DNA of 57,480 bases from Candidatus Ozemibacter sibiricus (GTDB lineage: Bacteria; Muiribacteriota; Ozemobacteria; Ozemobacterales; Ozemobacteraceae), in the NCBI GenBank assembly GCA_003327425.1, contig QOQW01000032.1:1-57480 (forward strand), given 5' to 3'. Shown piece after piece: positions 32,581 to 42,802 of the stretch; within the stretch, counting starts at the first letter, position 1, and every line of letters begins with the position of its first letter. A model generated the notes under the pieces. The model had not been told where the DNA came from, did no database searches, and saw only the letters and a program-made list of their open reading frames with translations. Position numbers and translations under genes: made by a program.

Positions 32581-35103
32581 ATGAGTATGAGGCAGTTTCG
32601 CCCGGCCTGCTGTACCCTAGCTGTCCTGCTGCTTTCATTGGCGGTTTCCGCCAGCGCTCAACCCCTTCTGCGCGTGACGTTCCTCGACGTCGGCCAAGGG
32701 GACGCCATCCTGATCCGAACCGCCGAAAAGACCATTCTCATCGACGCCGGCGACGACCGGGTCAACGCCGCCAACGGCGTCATCATCCCCTATCTCAAGC
32801 GCGAAGGCATCACCAGAATCGACACCTGCATCATCAGCCATCCCCACCGCGACCATTTCGGCGGGTTCATCGACCTGCTGCAGGCCATTCCCATCGGCGA
32901 GTTCCAATTCTCCTCCGATACTCTGGGCACGGGCGACCCCGAAGAAAGCAGTTCTGACGCCCTGGTGTACATGCGCATGTACAACCTGATCAAAGAGAAG
33001 AAAATCCCCTACAACAAAGTCCCGAACGGGGCCATCCTCAACTGGGGCAGGGGCATCAAAGTCGAAGTGCTGCACGCCGACGAAACCCCTCGCCGCTCCG
33101 CCGATCAACCGCCCCGCCTCATCCAGCGCGGGGAAGTCATCAAATCCCCGGCCAATGAACAATCCCTCATCATCAAAGCCACGGCCGGCAAGATCAGCTA
33201 CCTGTTCACCGGTGATGCCGAAAAAGGGGCCGAGGGTCGAGCCATTGAGCTGTTCCGCGAAAAACTCCCCTCTACCATTCTCAAATCAGGCCACCATGGC
33301 AGCAAGACCTCATCCACCTACCCCTTCATGGACCTGGTGAAGCCAGAATACGGCATCATCAGCGTCGGTACCAAGAATTCCTTCGGTCATCCCAACAAGG
33401 AAACCCTCGAAAAATACGCCTTCTACAAAATGAAGGTGTTTCGCACCGACCAGGATGGCACCATCGACACCTTCACCGACGGCACCACCGTCCAGGTCGT
33501 CAGCAACCAGAGTCCATTGGCCATCACCAAACCTCCTGAAATCATTTCCCTGACGGCCAATTCCGCCACCATTCAATGGACCACCAACAAGACCTCCAAC
33601 TCGGTGGTCAAGTACGGCACCTCGGGATACACCCAACAGAAGGTTCTCGACCCCTTTGTGACCGTCCACACGGTGACCTTGACTGGCCTCAAGCCGAGCA
33701 CCACCTACCTCTTCCAGGCCATCTCCCAGGATGAACGACAACCCGAACAGGTGGTCAGCATCGAGGGACGATTGACCACTCCCGCCGGGTCGGATCTCCC
33801 CTTGCCGAAAATCGTCGGGATGGGGACGACCACGAAAGCCATCTACCTGCGCAAGCCTTTCACGGTACAGGTCGATCTCAAAAATCCCGCCAATGAACCG
33901 CAAAAGAACTTCGCCCTCGCCCTCTACCATTCTTCGATGGCCGATGTCAATCTCCTCGGCACGACCAATGTCAGTCTCGCCGCCTCCGGCCAGGGCACCC
34001 TCACGTTCCCCGTCGAATTGAGCTGGCTGGGCAAAGTGGAATTGATCGCGGTGCTGACCAACGGCAAAGACATCATCGACACCTCGTCGATCGTCGTCGA
34101 CGTTCTTCCCAAGAACATCCTGGTCGATTGCGCCCACGGGAACATCGACTATTTCACGGGGCGGTTCGCCGGCATGAAAATGGATCTCTACAACCGCCAT
34201 GGCTTCTCGATGAAGAGCATCAGCAAGTTGATCACCCCCGCCGCCCTCGAGGGGAGCTTCGTGTTGATCATGCCCGAACCCAAAGAAGCCCTGGCTGCTG
34301 AAGAAATAGCCGCCATCAAAGAATATGTCAGCAAGGGCGGCTCCGTATTGTTCTTCCTGAAATCAGATTATAAAGATCTTTCGGCGCCCCATCTGGTCAA
34401 CCCGATTCTGCAAGCGATCGGATCTCGCATCCGCTTCAACGATGACCAGTTCTGCGATCCGACCAATAACATCGGGCCCCCGTTCCGTGCCTTCGTCCAT
34501 GTCTTCCCTGATCCGATCATCCAAGGCGTCAACCAGCTCCTCTTCCGCAGCTCCTGCACGCTGGTCAATCATCAGATGCAAGGGTTGACGGCGTCCAAAG
34601 ACCTCCACCTCCTGGCCGTCGGCGATGATGACTCCTACAACGTCGATACCGACAACATGAACGATTGTTCGTTCTACTACGCCTCGGCCACGCCACGCTT
34701 GCCCATTCCAGTGGTCGCCGCCGAAGATCTCGGCACTGGCCGCGTCGCCTGCTTCGCGGAGCCCCTGTATGACGACCGGCTGTATGCCGACCCGAAGATC
34801 CCCACGGCCCTGTTCAACAGTCAGGTCGTGGCCTGGCTGGCCACCGCCCGCGAAAAGACCCTGCGCGACCTGCTGCGCAGCCTCGACAACCTGGAATCCA
34901 TCGACGACCCCGATCTGCGCGCGTCCCGCTTCGATGGCCTGCGCGCCGCCGCGCTCGACCAGATTCAGCAAGGCATGGCCGAAGGAGCCGAAGCCGACAT
35001 CCAGGCGGCGTTCCAGGAGTACGCCAGCCCCGCCGTCCAGGATCTGGCCCGCGACCTGCGCCACACCCTGCAGTTCCGCGATCTCCATCAGGACAGGCCC
35101 TGA
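32581..35103 (+). CDS. Exported multidomain metallo-beta-lactamase-fold hydrolase (ComEC C-terminal-like) with fibronectin-type and accessory domains
   Basis: An 840-residue protein. A signal peptide (CTLAVLLLSLAVSASA) is followed by a beta-lactamase-fold domain of the ComEC/Rec2 kind: LDVGQGDAILI, then HPHRDHFGG (H87, H89, D91, H92), YLFTGDAEKG, KSGHHGSKTSS and SVGTKNSFGHP. A fibronectin-III-like domain (about 315-405) follows, with TANSATIQWTTN and LTGLKPSTTYLFQAIS. Next is a beta-sandwich resembling CARDB. The C-terminal part looks like a glutamine-amidotransferase-like fold without its catalytic Cys (LVDCAHGNID, then AAIKEYVSKGGSVLFF). The short tail is helical. The hydrolase may degrade DNA or another phosphodiester outside the cell. 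The full combination was not recognised. Confidence 0.75.
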   Translation: MSMRQFRPACCTLAVLLLSLAVSASAQPLLRVTFLDVGQGDAILIRTAEKTILIDAGDDRVNAANGVIIPYLKREGITRIDTCIISHPHRDHFGGFIDLLQAIPIGEFQFSSDTLGTGDPEESSSDALVYMRMYNLIKEKKIPYNKVPNGAILNWGRGIKVEVLHADETPRRSADQPPRLIQRGEVIKSPANEQSLIIKATAGKISYLFTGDAEKGAEGRAIELFREKLPSTILKSGHHGSKTSSTYPFMDLVKPEYGIISVGTKNSFGHPNKETLEKYAFYKMKVFRTDQDGTIDTFTDGTTVQVVSNQSPLAITKPPEIISLTANSATIQWTTNKTSNSVVKYGTSGYTQQKVLDPFVTVHTVTLTGLKPSTTYLFQAISQDERQPEQVVSIEGRLTTPAGSDLPLPKIVGMGTTTKAIYLRKPFTVQVDLKNPANEPQKNFALALYHSSMADVNLLGTTNVSLAASGQGTLTFPVELSWLGKVELIAVLTNGKDIIDTSSIVVDVLPKNILVDCAHGNIDYFTGRFAGMKMDLYNRHGFSMKSISKLITPAALEGSFVLIMPEPKEALAAEEIAAIKEYVSKGGSVLFFLKSDYKDLSAPHLVNPILQAIGSRIRFNDDQFCDPTNNIGPPFRAFVHVFPDPIIQGVNQLLFRSSCTLVNHQMQGLTASKDLHLLAVGDDDSYNVDTDNMNDCSFYYASATPRLPIPVVAAEDLGTGRVACFAEPLYDDRLYADPKIPTALFNSQVVAWLATAREKTLRDLLRSLDNLESIDDPDLRASRFDGLRAAALDQIQQGMAEGAEADIQAAFQEYASPAVQDLARDLRHTLQFRDLHQDRP

Positions 35104-35383
35104 CCGGCAAGGCCCTGCTTCCGGGGCCCATCGCCGGCGAACGTCCCTGTGGTCGTCCTCTGATCGACCTCGCCCCCTGCCTCACCAAGGATGGGGGCGT
35201 TGTTGTCTCAGCGCCCTGCCCTTCTCCAGCTCACCGGCGCGAACGATCGCCCGTCTTCTTTCACCCTTTGGGTCGCGGCACAGCGAGGCAGGGCGGCCCT
35301 TTTGCCCATGGCCTCCGCCCGGGGGGGCACCCGCCCAAGGCGACGCCAGGCGCCTCTCTGGTCTGAAGGCCCTGCCCCCGAGC
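35104..35383. other. Convergent intergenic region
   Basis: It lies between the + strand hydrolase and the - strand chemoreceptor. The only structure noted is a weak terminator at 35171-35207 on the + strand; nothing else was recognised. Confidence 0.4.
35171..35207 (+). terminator. Weak intrinsic terminator of the ComEC-like hydrolase gene
   Basis: CGCCCCC (35171-35177) pairs with GGGGGCG (35193-35199) across a 15-nt loop, and TTGTTGTC follows. It is a short stem with a mixed tail. Confidence 0.4.
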
Positions 35384-37876
35384 TCAGCTCGCTGATGATC
35401 CGGCCGGGGCCGGGGCGGAGGGTTCATGGGAGATCGCCTCGGCGGCGGGCTTCGGCGAGGCAGGGGCCGGGGGCGACCCGGCCGACCCGGCGGAGGAGCT
35501 GGACGAGGAGGAGGAAGTGGGGGCAGAGGGAGCGGCCCCGCCCGACGGTTCGGCCGCGGGGGGCGGCGCTTCTATTTCGGTCTGGACTTCCAGGACGAAG
35601 TTGGTCAGCATCCGGCGCAATTCTTCGGAGACCATCGCCAGGTGCTTGGTGATCTTGGCCATTTCAGCAATGTTGTCTTTCTGGGTCTTGATCGAGGTCA
35701 GCACCTGATCGACCTCGCTGTTGGTCGTCTTGGTGGTGAGCGAGAGATCTTCGATGGCCATGCTGATGGCTTCGATGTTGCGGCTCTGCTCGGCGCTCGA
35801 TTTGCTGATGTCCTGCACCTGCACATTGACGCTTTCCGAGGCCAGACCGATCTCGTCGAGCAGGACGCCGGCGCGGTTGATGATGGCCACCCCTTCCTGG
35901 ACCTTTTCCTTGCCCTGGTTCATCTCATCGACCGCTTTGTTGGTCTTGTGCTGGATCTCGCTGATCAGGCCGCCGATCTCCTCGGCCGCCTTGGCGCTCT
36001 GTTCCGCCAGCTTCTTGACGTTCTCGGCGACGACGACGAACCCTTTGCCCTGCTCGCCCGCCCGGGCGGCCTCGATGGCAGCATTGAGGGCCAGCAGGTT
36101 GGTCTGACGGGATATGGCGGTGATGGTCAGGACGATCTTGCCGATGCGCCGCGACTGCGATTTGAGTTCCTCGAGCACCCGCGACGAATCGCCGACGGCG
36201 CGTTCGATGCCTTTGATGGTGGTCGAGGCCTCGCGCACCGATTCCATGCCCTGGGTGGCTTTCAACCGGTTCTGGACGGATTCTTCATAGGCGCGACTGG
36301 ACCGCTTGGCCACCAGCTGGGCGTTGGCCGAGATCTCTTCGATGGCGGCGGCCGTTTTTTCGAGCGTGAGCGCCGATTCCTTCGACGCTTTGGTGATCCG
36401 CTGCGTGTTCCCAAGGATCTTCAGAATGGAATCATTCTCATGGGCCGTGGCCTCGGAGATCTGCTGCGACATGGTGAATAGACGATTGATGACATCCTGG
36501 ATCTGCAGCAGCAGCTTCTGGATGTAGGAAATGAATTTGTTGAACCGTTCCGACACCTCGGACATCTCGTCCTTGCCCAGGACGGCGATCCGCTTGGTCA
36601 GGTCGCCACGCCCCCGCGAGATCTCTTCGAGGCCTTTCGACACGACCAGGATCGAAGCGACGACCCCTTTGATGACGGCCATGGTCACCACCGTCATGAT
36701 CACCAGCCCGAAGATGATGAGGAACATGGAGAATTGCTGGGCCTTGTCGAGAGCATTCATCATGCCCTTGGTGTCGACGAAGGTCAGATAGACCCACGGC
36801 GTGTTGCCGATCGGGATCGCCGCGATGAACAGATTGGAATCGGTTCCACTGAGGAACCGGCTGAAGATCGACCGGCTCTGCATGATTCTCTCGGCATTAT
36901 CCTGCAGATCGACATCGCCAGTATTGAGGTAGATGTTGGTCTGGGGATTCAGGATCATTTCCCTCTGGGAATGGGCAATGTAGAAGCCATTCTGGGTCGG
37001 ATCGGAAGTGACGATGGCCGCTTTGCCGCCAATGGGGTCCATGGTGCCAGGCACATTGTTCATCAGGGTCTCGAGGCTGAGGCCGAGCAGGGTCACGCCG
37101 ACGATCTTTTGCTCGACGAATACCGGCAGACCGATGTACATGACCCGTTCGCTTTCAGCCTCGGTCCCGGGCTTGCCTCCGGCGTCTTCCTCCGTTCCCT
37201 CGGCGTCTTCCTCGGCTTCTGCAGGGTCTTCCTCTCCGGAATTCCCCTCGGCCGCTCCTTCGTCTTGGGACTTCTGACCACCGGGGTTCTTATCAGACCC
37301 TTTCGGCCCGGTCGGTGCCGGTTTGGGGGCTGCCTCGGGAAGGGTTTCAGCCACCCGCAGCACTGGCGAGAGGTAGACGGTTTCCATGGTCATGCTCCCG
37401 ATCTCCATCGCCGCTTTGAAATTCTCGAACGGCGCTGGCTCCAGGGGCAATTCCCTGGCATCGCGTCCCAACCGCAGCAGCGTTCTGCCATCGACCCCCA
37501 GCAACGCGATCTCGAAGATGTCGGACGCGCGTTCCCCCTCCGGGCGGGTCAATCCCCCGACCGGCGATTGGAAGGCCCGCCGCCATTGTTTGATGATCTC
37601 CTGGGCATCGGGGCGTTGCTGGCTCCAGGACAGGAATTGGATCGTGGCGTCGAGGCCGGCGACATAGCGGCAGGTCTTGGTGTAATTGGCCACGAAGCGT
37701 TCGATCCGTCCGGCTTCGGATTGCAAAAGGGTCTGGACCTGCAGGGGAATCTGGGATTTGACCGTCTCACGGATTTTGTTGGAGGTGAACAGATTCAGGA
37801 TCAACAACACGATCGACACCAAGACCATGGTGATGAACAACCGGGTCTTGATCTTCAGATTCGCGAGAATGTTCAC
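35384..37876 (-). CDS. Methyl-accepting chemotaxis protein
   Basis: An 830-residue transducer. Residues about 12-34 and 382-405 are the two transmembrane helices. Between them is a Cache-type periplasmic sensor. After the second helix comes a HAMP domain ([19 protein letters not shown]), and then a long methyl-accepting coiled coil with the hairpin tip motif [18 protein letters not shown]. The sensor contains an odd acidic Glu/Asp/Gly-rich insertion of about 60 residues (about 181-243), and the C-terminus is a Ser/Pro/Ala-rich tail of about 60 residues. The start is GTG with AGGAGG. It is the downstream partner of the amidase gene (34-bp gap). The ligand is unknown. Confidence 0.92.
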   Translation of the reverse strand: MNILANLKIKTRLFITMVLVSIVLLILNLFTSNKIRETVKSQIPLQVQTLLQSEAGRIERFVANYTKTCRYVAGLDATIQFLSWSQQRPDAQEIIKQWRRAFQSPVGGLTRPEGERASDIFEIALLGVDGRTLLRLGRDARELPLEPAPFENFKAAMEIGSMTMETVYLSPVLRVAETLPEAAPKPAPTGPKGSDKNPGGQKSQDEGAAEGNSGEEDPAEAEEDAEGTEEDAGGKPGTEAESERVMYIGLPVFVEQKIVGVTLLGLSLETLMNNVPGTMDPIGGKAAIVTSDPTQNGFYIAHSQREMILNPQTNIYLNTGDVDLQDNAERIMQSRSIFSRFLSGTDSNLFIAAIPIGNTPWVYLTFVDTKGMMNALDKAQQFSMFLIIFGLVIMTVVTMAVIKGVVASILVVSKGLEEISRGRGDLTKRIAVLGKDEMSEVSERFNKFISYIQKLLLQIQDVINRLFTMSQQISEATAHENDSILKILGNTQRITKASKESALTLEKTAAAIEEISANAQLVAKRSSRAYEESVQNRLKATQGMESVREASTTIKGIERAVGDSSRVLEELKSQSRRIGKIVLTITAISRQTNLLALNAAIEAARAGEQGKGFVVVAENVKKLAEQSAKAAEEIGGLISEIQHKTNKAVDEMNQGKEKVQEGVAIINRAGVLLDEIGLASESVNVQVQDISKSSAEQSRNIEAISMAIEDLSLTTKTTNSEVDQVLTSIKTQKDNIAEMAKITKHLAMVSEELRRMLTNFVLEVQTEIEAPPPAAEPSGGAAPSAPTSSSSSSSSAGSAGSPPAPASPKPAAEAISHEPSAPAPAGSSAS

Positions 37877-37910
37877 TCGTTCCCCTCCTGGCCGGATGCG
37901 GCCCGAGCGG

Positions 37911-39377
37911 TCATTTTCCAGGGATCCGGACGACCTCGCCCACCTTCAATTTGCGATTGGGAGAGAATTGATTGAGTTCCAGGAACTGGCTCTTGCCGAC
38001 CTTGAACCGATTGACGATCTTGGGGATGGTATCGCCTTTCTGGACCGTATACGGCTGGCTCCTGGCCAGCATGGCCTGACGCCGCAAACGAGCCTGGCGG
38101 GCCCGCTCCTCCTGGGCTCGACGGGCCGCCTCGACCTGGCTCACATATTCGACATAGGACGCATCGAGCCCGGGCTGGACCTGCGATTCGAGAAAATCGA
38201 CCACTCCCTGGTAGACGGCCTGAGCCAGGCGCAGTTGGGCGCTGGGATTGCGCAGGAAGGAGGCATCGACCGGGTTCGACACATACCCGAGTTCGACCAG
38301 AATGGAAGGCATGGCCAGGGAATGCAACACCTTGAACCCGGCCCGCCGCACCCCCCGACTGCCCAGGCCTGGAACGGCCTGCGCCAGACGGGCTTCGACC
38401 CGGCCGGCCAGCTGTCCGCTGCGGTACATGATTTCGGCCTGCTTCTTCACGATGTCCTGCTTGGCGGCCACCGGGGGGGCCGCGGTCTGTCCGACCCCGC
38501 CGACCAGATCCTGCTGGTTTTCGAGTTCGGCGACGAGCCGATCGGCTTCGCCGACCGCTCCCTTGGGCGACTCGTAGTAGACCTCGATTCCCTGAATGTG
38601 CCGGGCCCGGTTGTAGTTGACATGGATGCTGACGAAGACATCGGCACCAAGCTGCTCGGCCATCTGGCGCCGGCGCTCCAGGGGAATGATGTAATCGCCG
38701 TTGCGGGTCAGGATGGCCCGATACCGGGGATCGCGATCGAACACGTTCTTGATCAGCCGGGCCATCGCCAGCACGTAATCTTTCTCGATGATGCCGCCGC
38801 CGCGCGTGCCTGGGTCTTCCCCGCCGTGGCCGGCGTCGAGCACGACGATCTTGACGTTCCCCGCCTTCAGGCGATTGATTTCCAGCTGCTCTTGCTGGCG
38901 GCGGGCCAATTGATTCTGGGCCGGTTCGGTCAGGAAGATGACCACCCGATCCGGCTTGGCCTCGTTGCGGGGCAGGACGAACGTGCGCTGGGTGACGCCC
39001 GGCCCGGTCCGGAAGTAGACTCGCACGCTGCCATCGGAGCGAGCCTGGACATTCAAGGTCTGGATGAACGGATTGTTGAGGGGGTAGCGTTGGCGTCCCG
39101 GCCGAAAGACGCATTTTTCGATATCGAAGAAGACCGTGCCGTCGGTCAGGGTGCCGAGAGGAGTCACCTGCGGCGGGGCACTGAGGTCGATGACGATCTG
39201 AGCTTCCTCGGGACTCTGCCAGAACCGGATGTCGGTGATCCGGCAGCCCTGGTCCGAGGCCAGAGCGGCTTCGACCGGAGCGAGACCTGGGATTCCTCCA
39301 AAGAGAAGACTTATGAAGAGCAGCTTTATCGCAAGCTGCCAGAGGATCGGGGAGTCCCTGTGGCGATTGCGTGTCAT
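37911..39377 (-). CDS. N-acetylmuramoyl-L-alanine amidase with AMIN and LysM domains (AmiC-like)
   Basis: This periplasmic zinc amidase cleaves the bond between MurNAc and the peptide stem to split peptidoglycan, for example at division. The chosen start at 39377 gives 488 residues with a signal peptide ([20 protein letters not shown]). The AMIN domain follows at about 45-150 ([19 protein letters not shown]-type strands). Amidase_3 starts at [13 protein letters not shown]. Its catalytic site includes His in DAGHGG, EKDYVL and [11 protein letters not shown] LysM module closes the protein ([27 protein letters not shown]). A promoter at 39412-39440 supports this start over the longer frame. The MCP gene follows on the same strand. 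Confidence 0.95.
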   Translation of the reverse strand: MTRNRHRDSPILWQLAIKLLFISLLFGGIPGLAPVEAALASDQGCRITDIRFWQSPEEAQIVIDLSAPPQVTPLGTLTDGTVFFDIEKCVFRPGRQRYPLNNPFIQTLNVQARSDGSVRVYFRTGPGVTQRTFVLPRNEAKPDRVVIFLTEPAQNQLARRQQEQLEINRLKAGNVKIVVLDAGHGGEDPGTRGGGIIEKDYVLAMARLIKNVFDRDPRYRAILTRNGDYIIPLERRRQMAEQLGADVFVSIHVNYNRARHIQGIEVYYESPKGAVGEADRLVAELENQQDLVGGVGQTAAPPVAAKQDIVKKQAEIMYRSGQLAGRVEARLAQAVPGLGSRGVRRAGFKVLHSLAMPSILVELGYVSNPVDASFLRNPSAQLRLAQAVYQGVVDFLESQVQPGLDASYVEYVSQVEAARRAQEERARQARLRRQAMLARSQPYTVQKGDTIPKIVNRFKVGKSQFLELNQFSPNRKLKVGEVVRIPGK

Positions 39378-39411
39378 CCTGTAACCATCCTGAAGCGATG
39401 CGGGTGCGAAA

Positions 39412-39440
39412 AGTATACCAGAGCCTATACGAAATGAGAA
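39412..39440 (-). promoter_or_regulatory. Promoter of the amidase gene
   Basis: On the minus strand: TTCTCA (39435-39440), a 17-bp spacer, then TATACT (39412-39417), giving a leader of about 28 nt to the ATG at 39377. Confidence 0.5.
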
Positions 39441-39445
39441 GGAAG

Positions 39446-39475
39446 GGCCCCTAGATCTATCGGCGGAGAGGGGCC
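39446..39475 (-). terminator. Candidate terminator hairpin of aat
   Basis: GGCCCCT (39446-39452) pairs with AGGGGCC (39469-39475) over a 16-nt loop. On the minus strand a pyrimidine-rich but not pure U tail follows, so termination is uncertain. Confidence 0.35.
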
Positions 39476-39494
39476 AGAGGTCCACTTGAAGTGA

Positions 39495-40205
39495 TCAGGG
39501 AACCGGACAGAATCCGGAAGGTGGGTGGCGAGGGAAGGTGCAGGGCAATTTCACTGCCTGGGCCAGGCGAGCAAGGTAGTCGCGACGGGGAATTTCCCGT
39601 GCCCCGAGCGAGGCGGTATGGGGCGAGAGGACCTGCGTGTCGAACAGGACGAACCCGCTATCTTGCAGCGCCCGCAAGAGCACCGCCAACGCCAGGGTCG
39701 AGGCGTTCGACACCCGCGAGAACATCGATTCCCCCGCAAACAGGCCGCCCACAGCGACGCCATAGACCCCGCCGACCAGAGCGGTGCCCTGCCAGCACTC
39801 GACGCTATGGGCGTGCCCCAGCTCATGCAGTCGGGAATAGGCACGGATGAATTCAGGCGAGATCCAGGTGGACCGTCGACCGGGAACGGAACGGGCACAT
39901 TCGGTCATGACCCGCGTGAAGGCGGTATCGAAGGTGAAGGTGAACCCGCCGTTGCGCAGGTAGCGTTGCCGCCGCTTGGACCACCGGAATTCATGGAACT
40001 CGATGATGGCCCGCGGGTCAGGCGACCACCAGCTGATCGGGTCGACGCTCCAGGGGAAGATGCCGCGACGATAGGCTGCAAGCAGGGTTTCGGGCTCGAG
40101 ATCGCCGCCCAGCGCCACCAATCCGTCCCGATTGGCCAGCCACGGCTCGGGAAAGCGACCGGAAGGGATCAGTCGCCCTCGGCAATCGATCAGTATGGGA
40201 GACAT
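39495..40205 (-). CDS. aat: Leucyl/phenylalanyl-tRNA-protein transferase
   Basis: Aat adds Leu or Phe from tRNA to proteins with N-terminal Lys or Arg, marking them for ClpS/ClpAP turnover (bacterial N-end rule). The 236-residue protein has GLVALGGDLEPETLLAAYRRGIFPW, here the segment from GLVALGGD to RRGIFPW. It also has WWSPDPRAI, WISPEFIRAYSRLHELGHAHSVE, GGVYGVAVGGLFAGESMFS, and FDTQVLSPHTASLGAREIPR, all family signatures. It is divergent from rnfC. The C-terminus is slightly extended and basic. Confidence 0.96.
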   Translation of the reverse strand: MSPILIDCRGRLIPSGRFPEPWLANRDGLVALGGDLEPETLLAAYRRGIFPWSVDPISWWSPDPRAIIEFHEFRWSKRRQRYLRNGGFTFTFDTAFTRVMTECARSVPGRRSTWISPEFIRAYSRLHELGHAHSVECWQGTALVGGVYGVAVGGLFAGESMFSRVSNASTLALAVLLRALQDSGFVLFDTQVLSPHTASLGAREIPRRDYLARLAQAVKLPCTFPRHPPSGFCPVP

Positions 40206-40323
40206 GGGTGGACACCTTGGATTCTACCACGGACTTCAGATAGAAGGGGACGCCGAAGCGTCTCTCAAATTTCGGCCCTGGCCGCCCTGGTGATTCCCAA
40301 AGTTCCGACCAACGGCAGGATAT

Positions 40324-40353
40324 TTGAAATACCGACGGGGTTTGTGGTAAGGT
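40324..40353 (+). promoter_or_regulatory. Promoter of the rnf operon
   Basis: TTGAAA (40324-40329), an 18-bp spacer, then TAAGGT (40348-40353). It supports the start at 40397 (ribosome binding site CAGGAGA) rather than the longer frame at 40352. Confidence 0.55.
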
Positions 40354-40396
40354 GCGGCGTCCCAATCCGGCCCTGCAGACCACCAGGAGAATCGCC

Positions 40397-41749
40397 ATGC
40401 TGAATACCCGTACCTTCTCGGGGGGTCTTCACCCCCCCGACTTGAAGACGACGGGAGGGGCGGCCATCATCCCCCTACCGCCCCCGAAGAAGGTCGTCAT
40501 TCCACTATCGCAGCACATCGGCGCCCCCGGCAAACCGTTGGTGACGGTCGGCGCCACCGTCGAAAAGGGGCAACCGCTATCCGAGCCCAACGGGTTCGTT
40601 TCCGCCCCGGTCCATGCCAGCATCGCCGGCAAGGTCGTCGCCGTGGGGAATTTCATGCACCCCTTCGGGATCGCCTCGACGGCCATCGTCATCGAAGGAA
40701 CGGGCGAGCCCGAACCCCCTCTCTCGCCGGTCGCCACCGACGGGCTGTCCCTGCCTGATGAGGAGATCAAAAAGCGCATCCAGGCGGCGGGCGTGGTCGG
40801 CATGGGCGGGGCCACCTTTCCGACCCACGTCAAACTGTCGCCGCCAGCCAGCAAACCAATCGACACGGTGATCCTCAACGGCGTCGAATGCGAGCCCGCG
40901 CTCACCGCCGATCACCGCCTGATGCTCGAGGAGCCCGACAAGATCATCAGCGGGCTCAAGCTGGTGATGAAGGTCTTGAAGGCCAAGCGAGGCTATATCG
41001 GCATCGAGAACAACAAGCCCGATGCCATCCGGCTCCTGGACGAGAAGTTGCGCGGCGAGGAGAATCTGGCCGTGGCTCCGCTCGAGGTGAAGTACCCGCA
41101 AGGCGGGGAAAAGCAGTTGATCGCGGCCATTCTCGACCGGGAAGTCCCCTCCGGGGGGCTGCCGATGGACGTGGGAGTGGTGGTCCAGAACGTGGCCACC
41201 GCGGCCGCCATCCACGACGCGGTCTTCCACCAGCTCCCGTTGATCGAACGGGTGGTGACGCTGGCCGGCTCCTGCGTCAAGAACCCCGGCAACTACCGCG
41301 TCCGCATCGGCACGCCCGTCAACGAGTTCATCGCGGCGGCGGGCGGCCTGAAGCCCGAAGTTCCCCTGGCCAAGGTCATCAGCGGCGGCCCGATGATGGG
41401 TCTGGCTCTCTTCGATCTGGCCGTCCCCGTCATCAAGGGAACCAGCGGCATCCTCTGCTGGAGCGCCCAGGAGGCCGCCCTCCGTCCCGAGACCACGTGC
41501 ATTCGGTGCGGTCGGTGCATCGAGGCCTGTCCGATGCGCCTGCTGCCCCAGCGGTTGAAGACGCTGGTCGACCACCAGCGGTGGGCCCAGGCCTACGAAC
41601 TGGGCATCCTCGACTGCATGGAATGCGGGTGCTGCGCCTATACCTGCCCCGCCAACCTGCCGCTCGTCCAGAGTTTCAAACTGGGCAAGAAGGTCGTCTT
41701 CGCCGAGCGCAAACGCGAAGCCGACGCCCAGAAGGCCAAAGGGAAGTGA
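40397..41749 (+). CDS. rnfC: Rnf complex subunit C, NADH-binding iron-sulfur flavoprotein
   Basis: RnfC is the peripheral entry/exit subunit of the ion-translocating ferredoxin:NAD+ oxidoreductase, thought to hold FMN and bind NAD(H). The 450-residue protein starts with MLNTRTFSGGLHPPDLK, a typical RnfC opening. GVVGMGGATFPTHVKL and NGVECEPALTADH match the flavin/NADH fold. Two 4Fe-4S motifs are near the C-terminus: CIRCGRCIEACP and CMECGCCAYTCP. It lacks the long lysine-rich C-terminal extension of enterobacterial RnfC, like anaerobe-type proteins. It is the first gene of rnfCDGEAB. Confidence 0.97.
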   Translation: MLNTRTFSGGLHPPDLKTTGGAAIIPLPPPKKVVIPLSQHIGAPGKPLVTVGATVEKGQPLSEPNGFVSAPVHASIAGKVVAVGNFMHPFGIASTAIVIEGTGEPEPPLSPVATDGLSLPDEEIKKRIQAAGVVGMGGATFPTHVKLSPPASKPIDTVILNGVECEPALTADHRLMLEEPDKIISGLKLVMKVLKAKRGYIGIENNKPDAIRLLDEKLRGEENLAVAPLEVKYPQGGEKQLIAAILDREVPSGGLPMDVGVVVQNVATAAAIHDAVFHQLPLIERVVTLAGSCVKNPGNYRVRIGTPVNEFIAAAGGLKPEVPLAKVISGGPMMGLALFDLAVPVIKGTSGILCWSAQEAALRPETTCIRCGRCIEACPMRLLPQRLKTLVDHQRWAQAYELGILDCMECGCCAYTCPANLPLVQSFKLGKKVVFAERKREADAQKAKGK

Positions 41750-41752
41750 GCC

Positions 41753-42802
41753 ATGAGTGAGAAACTGCTCGTCACCGTCGGGCCGCACCATCACGCGCCC
41801 GACACCGTCGCCCGCATCATGTGGGAGGTCACCCTCGCCCTGGTCCCCGCCTTCCTGGTCTCGCTCTATGTCTTCGGCGGCCGGGCGGTCGTCGTCACGC
41901 TGTGCGGCGTTCTCGGCGCGATGGCCGGGGAAGCCCTCGTCCAGGCCGTCTTCCAGAAGAAGCCCCTCACCCTCGCCGACGGCAGCGCCGTTCTGACCGG
42001 GGTGCTGATGGCGTTCTGCGTGCCAGCCGCCCTCCCCTGGTGGACGGCCTTCATCGGCGGGTTCGCCGGCATCGTCTTCGGGAAGCAGTGCTACGGCGGG
42101 CTGGGCCATAACATCTTCAATCCGGCGCATATCGCGCGCGCCATCCTGCTGGCGAGCTGGCCGGTCTACATGACCACCTGGCTGAAACCGGGAGTGGCGA
42201 CCGGCTGGATCGGCCCCCTGCCCGACGGCGTCACCGCCGCCACGCCGCTGGGGTTGATGAAGGAGACCCTGCGCAACCCCGACTTGATGCATTCGCTGGC
42301 CGCGTCGGGCACCACCGCCCTGCAGCATACCTTCCATGAACTGCAGATCGGCTGGACCGACCTGCTGACCGGCACCATCGGCGGCTCGCTCGGCGAGACC
42401 GGCAAGCTCGCCCTGCTCCTCGGCGGCATCTTCCTGCTGATCCGGCACCACATCACCTGGCATACGCCGGTGACCATGATGGGGACGGTCTTCCTCGGCA
42501 CCCTGTTGATCACCCGCGATCCGCAGATGGCGTTCTTCCATCTGCTCAGCGGCGGCCTCTTCCTGGGCGCCTTCTTCATGGCCACCGACATGGTGACGAC
42601 CCCCATGACCAAGGTCGGCCACCTGATCTTCGGCTTCGGCTGCGGCGCCATCACGCTGCTGATCCGCTTCAAAGGCGGCTACCCCGAAGGAGTCTGCTAC
42701 TCGATCCTCATCATGAACGCGTTCGTCCCGCTCATCGACCGGTTCACCGTTCCCCGCCGGTTCGGGGAAGTCCGGGCCCCCGCCCAGGAGGTGAAGGCAT
42801 GA
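41753..42802 (+). CDS. rnfD: Rnf complex subunit D, flavinylated membrane subunit
   Basis: A 349-residue integral membrane protein with about nine helices. The segment DGVTAATPLGLMKE holds the covalent FMN site (Thr in ATP) typical of RnfD/NqrB. GHNIFNPAHIARAILLASWP and TDMVTTPMTK are family signatures. It starts 3 bp after rnfC and ends in an ATGA overlap with rnfG. It is part of the ion-translocating core. Confidence 0.96.
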   Translation: MSEKLLVTVGPHHHAPDTVARIMWEVTLALVPAFLVSLYVFGGRAVVVTLCGVLGAMAGEALVQAVFQKKPLTLADGSAVLTGVLMAFCVPAALPWWTAFIGGFAGIVFGKQCYGGLGHNIFNPAHIARAILLASWPVYMTTWLKPGVATGWIGPLPDGVTAATPLGLMKETLRNPDLMHSLAASGTTALQHTFHELQIGWTDLLTGTIGGSLGETGKLALLLGGIFLLIRHHITWHTPVTMMGTVFLGTLLITRDPQMAFFHLLSGGLFLGAFFMATDMVTTPMTKVGHLIFGFGCGAITLLIRFKGGYPEGVCYSILIMNAFVPLIDRFTVPRRFGEVRAPAQEVKA

